A DNA stretch of 64,000 nt from Pontibacillus salipaludis (GCF_014642405.1 NZ_BMIN01000009.1:62001-126000); one strand, 5' to 3'. Shown: positions 1-7,848, counted from the first letter of the stretch. Made by a program: numbers and translations. Notes: generated by a model from the sequence alone, not told the origin.

Positions 1-369
1 CATTATCAAAAGAAGGGAAAAAGAATAGCTTATCTTCTTAGTTTAGTCTTCATCATTACGGGAGGATTGTTGTATTACGTATATTTCTTTACGCCTAAAA
101 ATTCAATGGAATTGTATCAGCAATTGCATTTTTCAGAAGATATTAAGAAAGCAAAAGAACTTATACTAGAAGGCTATGAAGATAATTTAACAGAAGAGGA
201 TTTTAAATTTATTACGAATAATCCAGTAGATCAAATCAGTCAATTTACTTTATTTGAATATAACGAGAAGTCTTATGTCATTATGACATCACCAGGGACT
301 GAAAGGTTGAAAATCCTTACAGTTAAAGAATTGCCGGAAGATTTGAGAGAATTCTTTATGGATTTATAG
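1..369 (+). CDS. Membrane-anchored hypothetical protein, 5' end cut by window
   Basis: The reading frame is open from base 1, so the TTG at 67 is probably internal and the true start lies upstream of the window. The visible 122 residues have a positively charged stretch (QKKGKR), one hydrophobic membrane segment (about residues 9-28), and then a soluble acidic domain of about 90 residues. The topology suggests a single-pass anchor with an extracytoplasmic domain. I do not recognise the family. A hairpin terminator follows 20 bases after the stop. The coding call is secure from the open frame and clean stop; the function is unknown. Confidence 0.7.
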   Translation, partial: HYQKKGKRIAYLLSLVFIITGGLLYYVYFFTPKNSMELYQQLHFSEDIKKAKELILEGYEDNLTEEDFKFITNNPVDQISQFTLFEYNEKSYVIMTSPGTERLKILTVKELPEDLREFFMDL

Positions 370-388
370 GTAGTTTTTTAGAAGGCGA

Positions 389-425
389 GAGCGATGCTGA
401 TCAACAGCAATCGCTCATTTTTATT
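389..425 (+). terminator. Rho-independent terminator
   Basis: GAGCGATGCTG (389-399) pairs with CAGCAATCGCTC (405-416) with one bulged A, followed by ATTTTTATT. It lies just after the first, truncated gene. Confidence 0.75.
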
Positions 426-719
426 CACGTAGTAATTGTTCAACCAAGGTCCGGTCCGGAGGGACAGGTACCTTGTCCCGATCATGCATAGAGTGTGGGC
501 ATCACCTGATCTGTGACCTTTTTACAGTTGGGGCCGGGGAAGGTATTGATCTCGTTATTGAGGAGTTAGTAAAAGGAAAGGTAAAATCATATATACTTAG
601 TAGCAACTCCGAATAGTAAACGTTATATATTGCAGAAGATCTTCACAACAAAAGAATCGGGTATTTCAGAAGGGGTTTAGAAATTAGTGTCGAAGTGATG
701 AAACAGGCAGGTGACTTTT
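426..719. other. Gene-free stretch with one palindrome and possible gene remnants
   Basis: GGGACAGGTACCTTGTCCC at 461-479 is copy 1 of the dispersed palindrome family. After it, two short open stretches in different frames read like decayed coding sequence. One reads VGAGEGIDLVIEELVKGKVK and stops near 617. The other, around 625-700, includes AEDLHNKRIGYFRRGLEI. Neither has a start with a ribosome binding site and I could not assign a family. No RNA gene is visible. Confidence 0.35.
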
Positions 720-1070
720 ATGAATATCAAAGGATTTGGTGGAGTTTTTTGGAGAACTAAGAAATTAGAAAGCTTGAAGAAATGGTATAGCGATGTATTA
801 AAGATTGAATTAGAAGATTGGAATGGGACCGTCCTTATACCACAACCAGGAAATGAAACTGTCTTCTCTTTCTTTTCAGAGAGTGACACGTATTTCCCGG
901 AAGAACAGCAAGTCATGTTAAACTTTCAGGTTGAAAATATTGACGAGAGTATAAAACATCTTCAACAAATTGGGATAACCCTTGTGATGGAAAAGACGGT
1001 AAACCAGTACGGGAAGTTTATATGGATTGAAGATCCAGAAGGAAGACGAATCGAGCTTTGGGAGAAATAG
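720..1070 (+). CDS. VOC family (glyoxalase/bleomycin-resistance fold) protein
   Basis: Protein of 116 residues. It has one betaalpha-betabetabeta VOC module at the N-terminus (GGVFWRTKKLESLKKWYSDVL) and a typical C-terminal end, WIEDPEGRRIELWEK, where the last Glu is the usual metal-ligand position. The ATG at 720 is chosen over the in-frame GTG at 711 because AGGTGA (708-713) is correctly spaced for 720. The VOC superfamily includes glyoxalases, dioxygenases and antibiotic-binding proteins, and the substrate cannot be inferred. The stop codon TAG is fused to the first bases of a palindromic repeat (1069 onward), so the repeat sits exactly at the gene end. Confidence 0.85.
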   Translation: MNIKGFGGVFWRTKKLESLKKWYSDVLKIELEDWNGTVLIPQPGNETVFSFFSESDTYFPEEQQVMLNFQVENIDESIKHLQQIGITLVMEKTVNQYGKFIWIEDPEGRRIELWEK

Positions 1071-1287
1071 GGACAAGTACATTGTCCCTTAGGGTTTAGA
1101 AATATATTCTTGGGTTTATTATTTACACAGAGTGTGATGGTTACTTGTAATAGAGTTTTAACGTGTATGAATAGAAACGGGCATAAAGAGAAGGTTCTTC
1201 ATGTCCGTTTTAGTAAGTTCGAGGTATGTAATATATTTTCACATCTATAACAGATTTAAAAAAGGAAGGGACGAGGTACCTGTCCCT
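1069..1287 (+). repeat. Composite intergenic element, copy A
   Basis: The ends are AGGGACAAGTACATTGTCCCT (1069-1089, 21 bases in all) and AGGGACGAGGTACCTGTCCC (1267-1286). The right end is close to the reverse complement of the left end, so they form imperfect terminal inverted repeats of about 20 bp. Inside is a degenerate hairpin, AAACGGGCATAAAGAG ... CTTCATGTCCGTTT (1176-1210), then TTTTAGTAAGTTCGAGG and CTATAACAGATTTA. The same parts in the same order occur at 3194-3370. No coding capacity is visible, so it resembles a non-autonomous (MITE-like) element; this is inferred from structure only. A degraded further palindrome copy lies at 1326-1349. Confidence 0.65.
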
Positions 1288-1406
1288 CCGGCCCATCTTC
1301 AAAGGTATCCTTTATGAAACCAGGGAAGGATAAAGTACCTTCTTGTCCCGACCTATAATAGGAGATATATTGAAGTTGTTTAAACCTTTATGAAGGGATG
1401 AATTTT

Positions 1407-2261
1407 ATGGAGCGTACTTTTTTTCAAGACCCTGCGGTTCGAGTTGGAGTTGTGTCTTTAAAGGTTCAAGTTTTACCTAAATCAAAAGCATTTTATACAA
1501 ATATACTAGGTTTAAAAGTAATGGAAGAAGAGGGTGGAAAAGCAGTGTTATCTGCCGATGGGAAGAACCCATTGGTGATCCTTGAGCAACCTAAATCAAT
1601 AGAAGCTAAGGATAGGAGAGAAGCAGGCCTTTATCATTTTGCTATTCTTTTGCCGACTCGGAAAGATTTAGCTTCTTTCATTTATCATCTGACCGAGCAG
1701 GGCATTCATATGGGGGCTGCGGATCATCTGGTTAGCGAAGCCTTATATTTTGAGGATCCTGATGGTAACGGAATTGAGGTTTATCAGGATCGACCATCAT
1801 CTCAATGGCAACGTGTAAATGATCAAATTGTTATGACGGTGGATCCACTGGATGGAGATTCTATTTTGTCAGAATTAAATGGTGATAGATGGAGTGGGAT
1901 GCCATTAGGCACCATTATTGGTCACATCCATTTACACGTCCGTGATTTACAAGCAGCGAGAGAATTTTACTGTGTGGGGCTTGGTTTTGAAGTGACGTTT
2001 GATCGATTAGACAAAGCCTTGTTTTTATCAACATCCGGGTATCATCATCATATTGGATTAAATACCTGGAAAGGCGAAAGGGCTAAAGAACCTTCTACTA
2101 AAAGGGTCGGGCTGCAGTTCTATTCACTTATCTTCCCTGGAAAAGAAGCCAGGCAAAAAGCCATCACTCGCTTGAGGGAACTAGGTTATCGTGTACTTGA
2201 AGATGAGAACATGGTGATTACTTATGATCCGACAGGTAATACAATCAAATTAGAGATATGA
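1407..2261 (+). CDS. catE: Catechol-2,3-dioxygenase-type VOC protein, CatE-like
   Basis: Protein of 284 residues, close to B. subtilis CatE (about 285). It has two tandem VOC modules, at about 10-130 and 170-283. Landmarks shared with CatE are LYHFAILLP, VSEALYFEDPDGNGIEVY, TIIGHIHLHVRDL (metal-binding His) and GYHHHIGLN. Extradiol cleavage of catechols is the known role of that family; I infer it here. ATG 1407 is preferred to ATG 1398 because GAAGGG (1392-1397) leaves only the former with normal spacing. Next to it are a DoxX protein and an HxlR-type regulator, the same trio of functions as the B. subtilis catDE/catR quinone-detoxification system. A strong terminator follows at 2271. Confidence 0.9.
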   Translation: MERTFFQDPAVRVGVVSLKVQVLPKSKAFYTNILGLKVMEEEGGKAVLSADGKNPLVILEQPKSIEAKDRREAGLYHFAILLPTRKDLASFIYHLTEQGIHMGAADHLVSEALYFEDPDGNGIEVYQDRPSSQWQRVNDQIVMTVDPLDGDSILSELNGDRWSGMPLGTIIGHIHLHVRDLQAAREFYCVGLGFEVTFDRLDKALFLSTSGYHHHIGLNTWKGERAKEPSTKRVGLQFYSLIFPGKEARQKAITRLRELGYRVLEDENMVITYDPTGNTIKLEI

Positions 2262-2270
2262 GTTTAATAG

Positions 2271-2303
2271 AAATCCCGACAAGAATGCTCGTCGGGATTT
2301 TTA
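2271..2303 (+). terminator. Rho-independent terminator of catE
   Basis: AAATCCCGAC (2271-2280) and GTCGGGATTT (2291-2300) form a perfect stem with a 10-base loop and a T-run. Confidence 0.9.
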
Positions 2304-2351
2304 ATTTGAATTCATTACTTGTTGGTAGTAACGTTATAGGTAAAGTAAAAA

Positions 2352-2750
2352 TTATTTATCAGTGAAAAGTAACGCATCTAAAGAATACTTTTGATTATGA
2401 TCCTTAATGGAAATGAATAAAGCCATCGCAAGTAGTGCAAGGTCTAGCTCAAAGCCTGAAGATTGCCCATTTCCCATTAGTCCTGCACTGAGTTTTACTT
2501 TTAAAATTGCGCCAATCATGATGAGTGCAAACAAACCAGCAAAAATTCTCGTGGCTAACCCAAGGATTAAAAGGATTCCTCCTGCTAGTTCTATTGAAGC
2601 GACAATATAAGCGGTGAATTCAGGCAAACCAATGCTATCAAACCAACCAGCTGTGTTTTGAATACCACCTTGAAACTTGGCTAAACCATGGAAGAAGAAT
2701 ATGAAGCCTAAAGTAATTCTTATAATGGTTGCTCCTATTTCAGTTTTCAT
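2352..2750 (-). CDS. DoxX family membrane protein, CatD-like
   Basis: Protein of 132 residues with four predicted membrane segments. Family landmarks are RITLGFIFFFHGLAKF near the N-terminus and ASIELAGGILLILGLATR in the middle. DoxX/CatD proteins are small membrane partners of catechol or thiol-quinone detoxification; in B. subtilis CatD (137 aa) is co-transcribed with CatE. Here it is convergent with catE and divergent from the HxlR-type gene. The ATG at 2750 is preferred. The in-frame TTG at 2762 touches its own AAGGAG, whereas the ATG lies 12 bases away (slightly long). Its role in quinone stress is inferred from the neighbourhood. Confidence 0.85.
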   Translation of the reverse strand: MKTEIGATIIRITLGFIFFFHGLAKFQGGIQNTAGWFDSIGLPEFTAYIVASIELAGGILLILGLATRIFAGLFALIMIGAILKVKLSAGLMGNGQSSGFELDLALLAMALFISIKDHNQKYSLDALLFTDK

Positions 2751-2832
2751 TGTACCAATCAACTCCTTATTTTATTTCTTTCATCTTTTAAGCTATCAGA
2801 ATTGTTTAGAAAGGATAAGAAGGCACTTTATT

Positions 2833-2856
2833 GTATCTAGGTTTACCAAAAGATAC
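2833..2856. promoter_or_regulatory. Candidate operator (inverted repeat) between DoxX and HxlR genes
   Basis: GTATCT (2833-2838) and AGATAC (2851-2856) form an inverted repeat with a 12-base gap, 26 bases before the HxlR-type start and inside the divergent intergenic region. HxlR/DUF24 proteins bind such dyads and often control a divergent neighbour. Assignment to this regulator is inference. Confidence 0.35.
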
Positions 2857-2881
2857 TTTAGGAAGAGGAAGGGGCGAGAAG

Positions 2882-3217
2882 ATGTCTATACCTTGTAAAG
2901 CAAATGAAGTTCTTGAGCTCTTAACGGGGAAGTGGAAGCATATCATTTTATATCATATTATGGAGCACGAAACGCTTCGATTTAGTGAATTGCAAAAGCT
3001 GATTCCGAATATAACTAAAAAAATGCTCACTACTCATTTAAGAGAATTCGAGCATAACCAAATTATTAGTCGAAAGATTTATCCATCTGTCCCTCCCAAG
3101 GTAGAATATACCTTAACGGACTATGGAAAAGAACTAAAACCCATTATGGAAACACTCCATGAATGGGGAGACCAACATGCTAAAAGGGACAATGGGGACA
3201 GGTACATTGTCCCTTAG
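2882..3217 (+). CDS. HxlR/DUF24-family regulator, probable thiol/quinone sensor (YodB/CatR-like)
   Basis: Protein of 111 residues with the winged helix of the HxlR family: LTGKWKHIILYHIM, FSELQKLIPNITKKMLTTHLREFEHN, and VEYTLTDYGKEL. The single Cys at residue 5 matches the conserved N-terminal Cys by which YodB and CatR sense quinones and diamide; this is family knowledge, and its function here is inferred. ATG 2882 has AAGGGGCGAG ahead of it; the upstream in-frame TTG at 2831 lacks a site. It is divergent from the DoxX gene and close to catE, both likely targets. The last residues (about RDNGDRYIVP) and the stop codon are encoded by a palindromic repeat, so the natural C-terminus has been replaced. 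Confidence 0.88.
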   Translation: MSIPCKANEVLELLTGKWKHIILYHIMEHETLRFSELQKLIPNITKKMLTTHLREFEHNQIISRKIYPSVPPKVEYTLTDYGKELKPIMETLHEWGDQHAKRDNGDRYIVP

Positions 3218-3370
3218 GGTCCAGAAAAAACGGACATGAAGAGAGGGCTCTTCATGTCCGTTTTAGTATGTTCGTGGTTTGAATTATTCTTACACTAACA
3301 GATTTAGAGATAATCTCAACAAGATTAGTTTATTTGTTTAGACACGCGAAGGGACGAGGTACCTGTCCCT
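3194..3370 (+). repeat. Composite intergenic element, copy B
   Basis: The left end is GGGACAGGTACATTGTCCCT (3195-3214) and the right end AGGGACGAGGTACCTGTCCC (3350-3369), which are near-inverse. Inside is a perfect 17-bp hairpin with arms 3227-3243 and 3248-3264 and loop AGGG, ending GTTTT, which could terminate transcription. Then come TTTTAGTATGTTCGTGG and ACTAACAGATTTA, as in copy A at 1069-1287. The orientation is the same as copy A, so the two copies are direct repeats bracketing the catE/DoxX/HxlR genes. The left end overlaps the end of the HxlR-type coding sequence. Confidence 0.7.
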
Positions 3371-3451
3371 CTGCCACAGGAAGGGTATACGAACGATTTG
3401 TCGAATTGAGAGAAAGGCGTTGATTTTTCATTCCATGTAAGGAGATTAGAT

Positions 3452-3687
3452 ATGAAGATTAGTATTCCAACTAGAGTCATATATTTTAACAAGGACGAAC
3501 TTGATAACTGGGTTATGGGCAATAGGGAGGATTTTATTGCAAGAACCAGATTATTCAGAGGAACTGTTCGTTGAGTGTAAACGGATGGATACAAAAGTTA
3601 TTGTTTGATTGTCCTGTTGAAGTGATTGAGATTGTAGAGGGTAATGGAGAAGCTGAGAAGGGAGAGTCTTTAGTTTGTGAATTGTAA
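3452..3687 (+). pseudogene. Small gene broken by two apparent frameshifts
   Basis: AAGGAG (3439-3444) and ATG 3452 begin a convincing frame, MKISIPTRVIYFNKDELDNW, which is lost after the GNRED segment and stops at 3574. From there a second frame reads LLQEPDYSEELFVECKRMD and stops near 3609. A third frame reads LFDCPVEVIEIVEGNGEAEK and stops at 3687. Joining the three frames gives one hydrophilic protein of about 78 residues. Each break lies at a short T-rich run (GATTTTATTG; GTTATTGTTTG). I do not recognise the family. It could be decay or sequencing error; two independent shifts favour decay. The rest of the gap, 3688-3872, shows only the MscS ribosome binding site. Confidence 0.5.
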
Positions 3688-3872
3688 TCATAGCCTAAAG
3701 AAAGCTCTGCTACTCATGAATATGGATGCGCTGAATAGTAATGAAATAGCAACCATATGCCGTTGCTGCTTTAATTCTATTGAGCTAGGCTGGTTTCTTT
3801 CACCCCACCATCATATAGCATCTTTTTCTTTTTCATTAGAAGAGACTTTGTATCCCATAAGGAGGTTCCAAC

Positions 3873-4943
3873 ATGTTGTTAGACTCACTCAGCTTGTGGC
3901 AGTGGGGAGATATTATACGAGTATCCGTATTTGTAGTCGTTATTTTACTGCTCCGCTTAAGCTTTTCGTTTCTCATAAAGCGGCTGTTTAGAAATAAAGA
4001 TGGTGTTGAAAAAGCACTTCTCTCTCTTATTAATTGGTTGACTTATAACGGTATTCTCGTTTTCCTGATCATTTATTTCTCCGATTCAAAATGGCTGTTT
4101 TATAACCTGTTAACGATAGGAGAAGTAGAAGTTACCTTATTTTTAATCCTCATTGCTGTGTTAATTATCACATTAGCTAGTCGACTCTCAAGAATACTTA
4201 ACAACTACATACTTCCATTCTTTTACGAACGCCATCAATTGGATAAAGGGCTCCAATTTACAATGGAACGCATAATCCATTACGTTATTATGGTCATTGC
4301 CGTTTTTGTAAGCCTAACAACTGTTGGGATTGATTTAAGCGCCCTAACGGTATTTGCTGGTGTTTTGGGGGTTGGTATTGGTTTTGGTATGCAGAATATA
4401 GCCTCAAATTTTATCTCCGGACTCATCTTGCTCTTTGAACGTCCGATTAAAGTAGGGGACCGTGTCATTATTGATGAAGTGATCGGTGACGTAGTGAGAA
4501 TTAGTATGCGCGCAACGGTCGTTAGAACTTTAGAAAACGAACATATCATCATACCAAACTCTTACTTTCTAGAAGAAAAGGTCATCAACCGATCCTTTTC
4601 AGACCCTAGGCTGCGCCTAACTCTCCCGATTGGGGTAGCTTATGGAACGGATGTTTATCTTGTAAAGGAGATCCTTCTGTCTGTTGCAAGAGAAGCAAGA
4701 GCAGACAATCCTATAATCATACATTCACCGGAACCATTTGTGAACTTTACTGGATTCGGAGACTCATCACTAGATTTTGAACTATTCATATGGATTTCTA
4801 ACCCTGAAGAAGTCATCCGAATCAAGAGTGATCTGAACTTTCGAATCTATGAACAACTTAACAAAAACGATGTCGAGATTCCATTTCCTCAAAGAGATTT
4901 GCATATTAAGTCCGGTTATCCTATCGCTGAACATGAGGAGTGA
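3873..4943 (+). CDS. MscS-family small-conductance mechanosensitive channel
   Basis: Protein of 356 residues. There are several N-terminal membrane segments up to about residue 150, then the pore-lining helix GVLGVGIGFGMQNIASNFIS with its Gly/Ala packing pattern, followed at once by the beta-domain (LFERPIKVGDRVIID ... GDVVRISMRATVVRT) and a cytoplasmic alpha/beta vestibule. Such channels release solutes on hypo-osmotic shock, which fits a salt-adapted host. The ATG is preceded by AAGGAGG at 3859. The stop is followed within 8 bases by a GGGACA palindrome that may serve as terminator between this gene and the convergent rpiA. Confidence 0.93.
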   Translation: MLLDSLSLWQWGDIIRVSVFVVVILLLRLSFSFLIKRLFRNKDGVEKALLSLINWLTYNGILVFLIIYFSDSKWLFYNLLTIGEVEVTLFLILIAVLIITLASRLSRILNNYILPFFYERHQLDKGLQFTMERIIHYVIMVIAVFVSLTTVGIDLSALTVFAGVLGVGIGFGMQNIASNFISGLILLFERPIKVGDRVIIDEVIGDVVRISMRATVVRTLENEHIIIPNSYFLEEKVINRSFSDPRLRLTLPIGVAYGTDVYLVKEILLSVAREARADNPIIIHSPEPFVNFTGFGDSSLDFELFIWISNPEEVIRIKSDLNFRIYEQLNKNDVEIPFPQRDLHIKSGYPIAEHEE

Positions 4944-4950
4944 TAGGGAC

Positions 4951-4977
4951 GTCAGGGACAGGTACATTGTCCCTGAC
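4951..4977. repeat. Dispersed GGGACA palindrome, copy with 10-bp arms
   Basis: GTCAGGGACA (4951-4960), loop GGTACAT, TGTCCCTGAC (4968-4977). It sits between the converging mscS and rpiA ends, 8 bases after the mscS stop and 5 bases before the rpiA stop, with no U-run on either side. Confidence 0.75.
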
Positions 4978-4982
4978 ACACC

Positions 4983-5648
4983 CTATGTAAGTTCTCGAAT
5001 CCCACCTTCGCTCCCTACGAATGCTTTCGTTATGACAGAGGTAAATAATGAGACCTCCACTACGCCGGTGAGGGCTGTAAGCTCGGTTTCAAGGGTCAAG
5101 TGATCAGTTCGAGGTTCCATATACACATCAAGTAGATGGTTGCTGAATTCTGTGACAACGGCACCGTCTTTCTTTTCGCTTTTACGAATTTCTGAGTAGT
5201 TGATTTGGTATGTTTCCAATTGACGACGTACTACTTCCATAGCTTGAGGCAGCACTTCGAGGACGATTGGGTGATCGTACGTCAAAGTCGAGACGAGCTT
5301 CGATTCATCTACAAGAAGGACGTATTCATTGGCCAAACGAGCCACAATCTTCTCTGCAGTATGAATACCACCTCCGCTTTTCAACGCGCAAAGACTTTCA
5401 TCAACTTGATCGCACCCATCAAAAGCGATATCGATAGAGGAGACATCTTCAATCGATACCACGTCTAATCCAACTTCCTTACAATGTTGTTTCGTTTCCC
5501 ATGATGGGGTGACGACCTTAACGGAGCGTCCGCTATCTTTCAATAGATAGACGAGGTGTTTAATCGTACTTCCTCCGCCCAGCCCCACGATCGTATCCTC
5601 TTCTATCTCATCTAATGCTCGTTTCGCAATCTTTCGTTTCAAATCCAT
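4983..5648 (-). CDS. rpiA: Ribose-5-phosphate isomerase A
   Basis: Protein of 221 residues, normal for RpiA, which interconverts ribose-5-P and ribulose-5-P in the pentose phosphate pathway. The phosphate loop is GLGGGST (22-28). The DGADE motif is DGCDQ (77-81), with both catalytic Asp kept (D77, D80). The KGGGxxLTREK motif is KSGGGIHTAEK (90-100), with the catalytic Lys90 and the general-base Glu99 in register. VDESK is present. The motifs are therefore divergent but functional-looking. B. subtilis relies on RpiB, so an RpiA here is a genus-level difference. It stands alone, convergent with mscS. Confidence 0.9.
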   Translation of the reverse strand: MDLKRKIAKRALDEIEEDTIVGLGGGSTIKHLVYLLKDSGRSVKVVTPSWETKQHCKEVGLDVVSIEDVSSIDIAFDGCDQVDESLCALKSGGGIHTAEKIVARLANEYVLLVDESKLVSTLTYDHPIVLEVLPQAMEVVRRQLETYQINYSEIRKSEKKDGAVVTEFSNHLLDVYMEPRTDHLTLETELTALTGVVEVSLFTSVITKAFVGSEGGIRELT

Positions 5649-5754
5649 GAAGTTTTTCCTCTCCTTATGTACAGCTTGTTATTTAAGATAAGGGAAATCA
5701 TTCTTAAAGAGGCTCCCTTATGTATAATGGTACTCCTTTTTGAATAGTTTCTAA

Positions 5755-5773
5755 AGGGACAGGTATCTTGTCC
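5755..5773. repeat. Dispersed GGGACA palindrome, degenerate copy
   Basis: AGGGACAGGTATCTTGTCC matches the family core with one change in the GGTACC centre and a shortened right arm. It lies in the divergent gap between rpiA and the PBP gene. Confidence 0.6.
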
Positions 5774-5835
5774 GTGGCGACCTGATCTTTTAGGATTATT
5801 CTTTTGTCTAAGGATGACAGCAAAGGAGAGAGAAG

Positions 5836-7821
5836 ATGAAGTCTTGGAAAGGGTTTTTATTATCTTTGGCCTTAGTGACGCTTGTAGCTTGTTCTGAGCA
5901 GCCGAAACCAGAGGATACATTTACCTCTTATATGGATGCATGGGAGAAAGGTGAATATGGAGAAATGTACGAACTTCTTAGTGAGGGTGCTAAAGAAGGG
6001 ATAACGAAAGGAGAGTTTACAGAATTGTATACGAACAGCTATGAGAAAATGTCTATGGAGAATCTGGAGGTTACATACGGGCTGTCTGAAGAACAAAACC
6101 ACGATAAAGAATCCTCGCCTGTTTTTGATTTTGACGTGACGATGGAAACCATTGGTGGAAAAATTGACTTTAGTCATAAGGCTGAACTTATCTATGAAGA
6201 AGGGGAAGAAACGGATCGCTGGGCAATGAAGTGGGCTTATTCCATGCTTTTCTTAGAGATGGAAGAAGGCGATACGGTCCAGGTTGACACCGTTTCTCCT
6301 GAGCGTGGTGAAATATATGATGTGAACAGAGAAGGACTCGCTGTGAAGGGGCCTGTTCTGGAAGTGGGTATTGTTCCTGGTGTAATGGAAAATGAAGAGG
6401 AGTTAAAGAAGCGATTATCTGAAATTCTGGGTCTATCTGTAGAAAAAATAGATCAGAAACTAAATCAGTCCTGGGTAAAAGATGATCTTTTTGTTCCGTT
6501 AGCAATGGTAGCAGATACGGATAAAAAGCGATTGGATGCTATTTTAAAAGGGGACCTACCCCGAGGTTACAAGGTGATTTCAGGGAAAAAGGCTCGCGTT
6601 TATCCGTTAGGGGAAGCGGCGGCTCATCTAACCGGATACGTTGGTAACATTACAGCAGAAGAGCTGGAGGAGCGTGACGGAGAAGGCTATTCTTCGACTG
6701 ATCGAATTGGCAAGTCAGGTCTTGAGCTGGTTTATGAAGAACAACTGAGAGGGACCCCTGGATTTAAAGTATCTATAACGAAGAAAGCAGAAGAAGCAGA
6801 GAATATTGTACTTACAGAAAAACCTGTTGAGAACGGGAAAGATCTAACGTTAACGATTGAAAAAAGTGTGCAGGAGACGGTTTATAAAGAGATGAAAGAT
6901 GATTCTGGAACAGCTTCTGCTATCAATCCATCTACTGGAGAAGTAAAGGCGTTGGTGAGTACACCTGCTTATGATCCGAATGCGTTAAGTTTGGGACTAA
7001 GCTCAGAGGGCCCAACCCTTAATAAGTTTACAAAAACCTATTCACCAGGTTCTACTTTTAAACCGATCACGGCATCGATTGGTATAGAAACAGGAACGAT
7101 TAAACCTGATGAGGAAATGACGATCAATGGAGAAACCTATAAGGCTAAAGCAGGTTACAGTGTAACAAGAGTTCCAAGTGCTGCGGTTGATACGCAGGTA
7201 GACTTACGCGATGCACTTGTTCGATCGGATAATATCTACTTTGCACGTAAGATTGTAGAAGTGGGGGTTGATTCTTTCCAAGAGCAGGCGCGCAAGTTTG
7301 GCTTTAATGAAAAGCTTCCTTTCCCTTATTCGATTCAGAAGTCGCAATTGGCCAATGAAAACAAGATTGGCAATGAATCATTGCTAGCAGCTACAGGTTA
7401 TGGACAAGGCGAAGTGGAGATGAGCTCCTTGCACTTAGCGATGACGTATACGTCATTTGTGACAGGTGGAACGCTGTTGAAGCCAACTTTGTTAGCGGAT
7501 GAAGAAACAGGTCAAGCCTGGCATAAGAATGTGATAAGTCAAGAAACAGCATCTCTTATCACTGAAAGGTTAAAAGCAGTTGTGCATGACGCTGCAGGAA
7601 CGGCTTATAATCCCGTTTTGGAAGGATTGAACATAGCTGGAAAAACAGGCTCAGCAGAGTTGAAAAAGGCTGGGGAAGAAGATGGTCAGGTGAACGGCTG
7701 GTTCGTCGCCTGGAACACGGACTCTAATCATCTTCTTGTATCGATGATGATTGAAGATGCAGAGGATGGCAGTCATGAGGTAGTCCCGAAAGTAAAAAAT
7801 ATACTTGATCAGCTTAGATAA
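5836..7821 (+). CDS. Lipoprotein penicillin-binding protein, class B transpeptidase (PbpC/PBP3-like)
   Basis: Protein of 661 residues, near the size of B. subtilis PbpC (668). The signal peptide and lipobox are LVAC with lipidated Cys19. An NTF2-like MecA_N domain spans about 25-145 (DTFTSYMDAWEKGEY). A PBP-dimer domain with the ERGEIYD motif spans 155-320. The transpeptidase domain follows, with the active site STFK at 406-409, SDN at 464-466 and KTG at 603-605. All catalytic motifs are intact. It cross-links peptidoglycan on the outer face of the membrane. The MecA_N type often has low beta-lactam affinity (family knowledge, not shown here). It is monocistronic with a strong terminator. Confidence 0.95.
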   Translation: MKSWKGFLLSLALVTLVACSEQPKPEDTFTSYMDAWEKGEYGEMYELLSEGAKEGITKGEFTELYTNSYEKMSMENLEVTYGLSEEQNHDKESSPVFDFDVTMETIGGKIDFSHKAELIYEEGEETDRWAMKWAYSMLFLEMEEGDTVQVDTVSPERGEIYDVNREGLAVKGPVLEVGIVPGVMENEEELKKRLSEILGLSVEKIDQKLNQSWVKDDLFVPLAMVADTDKKRLDAILKGDLPRGYKVISGKKARVYPLGEAAAHLTGYVGNITAEELEERDGEGYSSTDRIGKSGLELVYEEQLRGTPGFKVSITKKAEEAENIVLTEKPVENGKDLTLTIEKSVQETVYKEMKDDSGTASAINPSTGEVKALVSTPAYDPNALSLGLSSEGPTLNKFTKTYSPGSTFKPITASIGIETGTIKPDEEMTINGETYKAKAGYSVTRVPSAAVDTQVDLRDALVRSDNIYFARKIVEVGVDSFQEQARKFGFNEKLPFPYSIQKSQLANENKIGNESLLAATGYGQGEVEMSSLHLAMTYTSFVTGGTLLKPTLLADEETGQAWHKNVISQETASLITERLKAVVHDAAGTAYNPVLEGLNIAGKTGSAELKKAGEEDGQVNGWFVAWNTDSNHLLVSMMIEDAEDGSHEVVPKVKNILDQLR

Positions 7822-7848
7822 TTGATCTTAATTAAATAAGGAGAAACG

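Noticed and set aside
3677-3991. 104-residue open frame before and inside mscS
   Set aside because: It overlaps the mscS coding region in another frame, has no ribosome binding site, and has odd Cys/His/Phe composition. The AAGGAGG at 3859 clearly serves mscS.
5639-5920. 93-residue minus-strand frame between rpiA and the PBP gene
   Set aside because: It lies over a palindromic repeat and the start of the PBP gene, has basic low-complexity composition and lacks a ribosome binding site.
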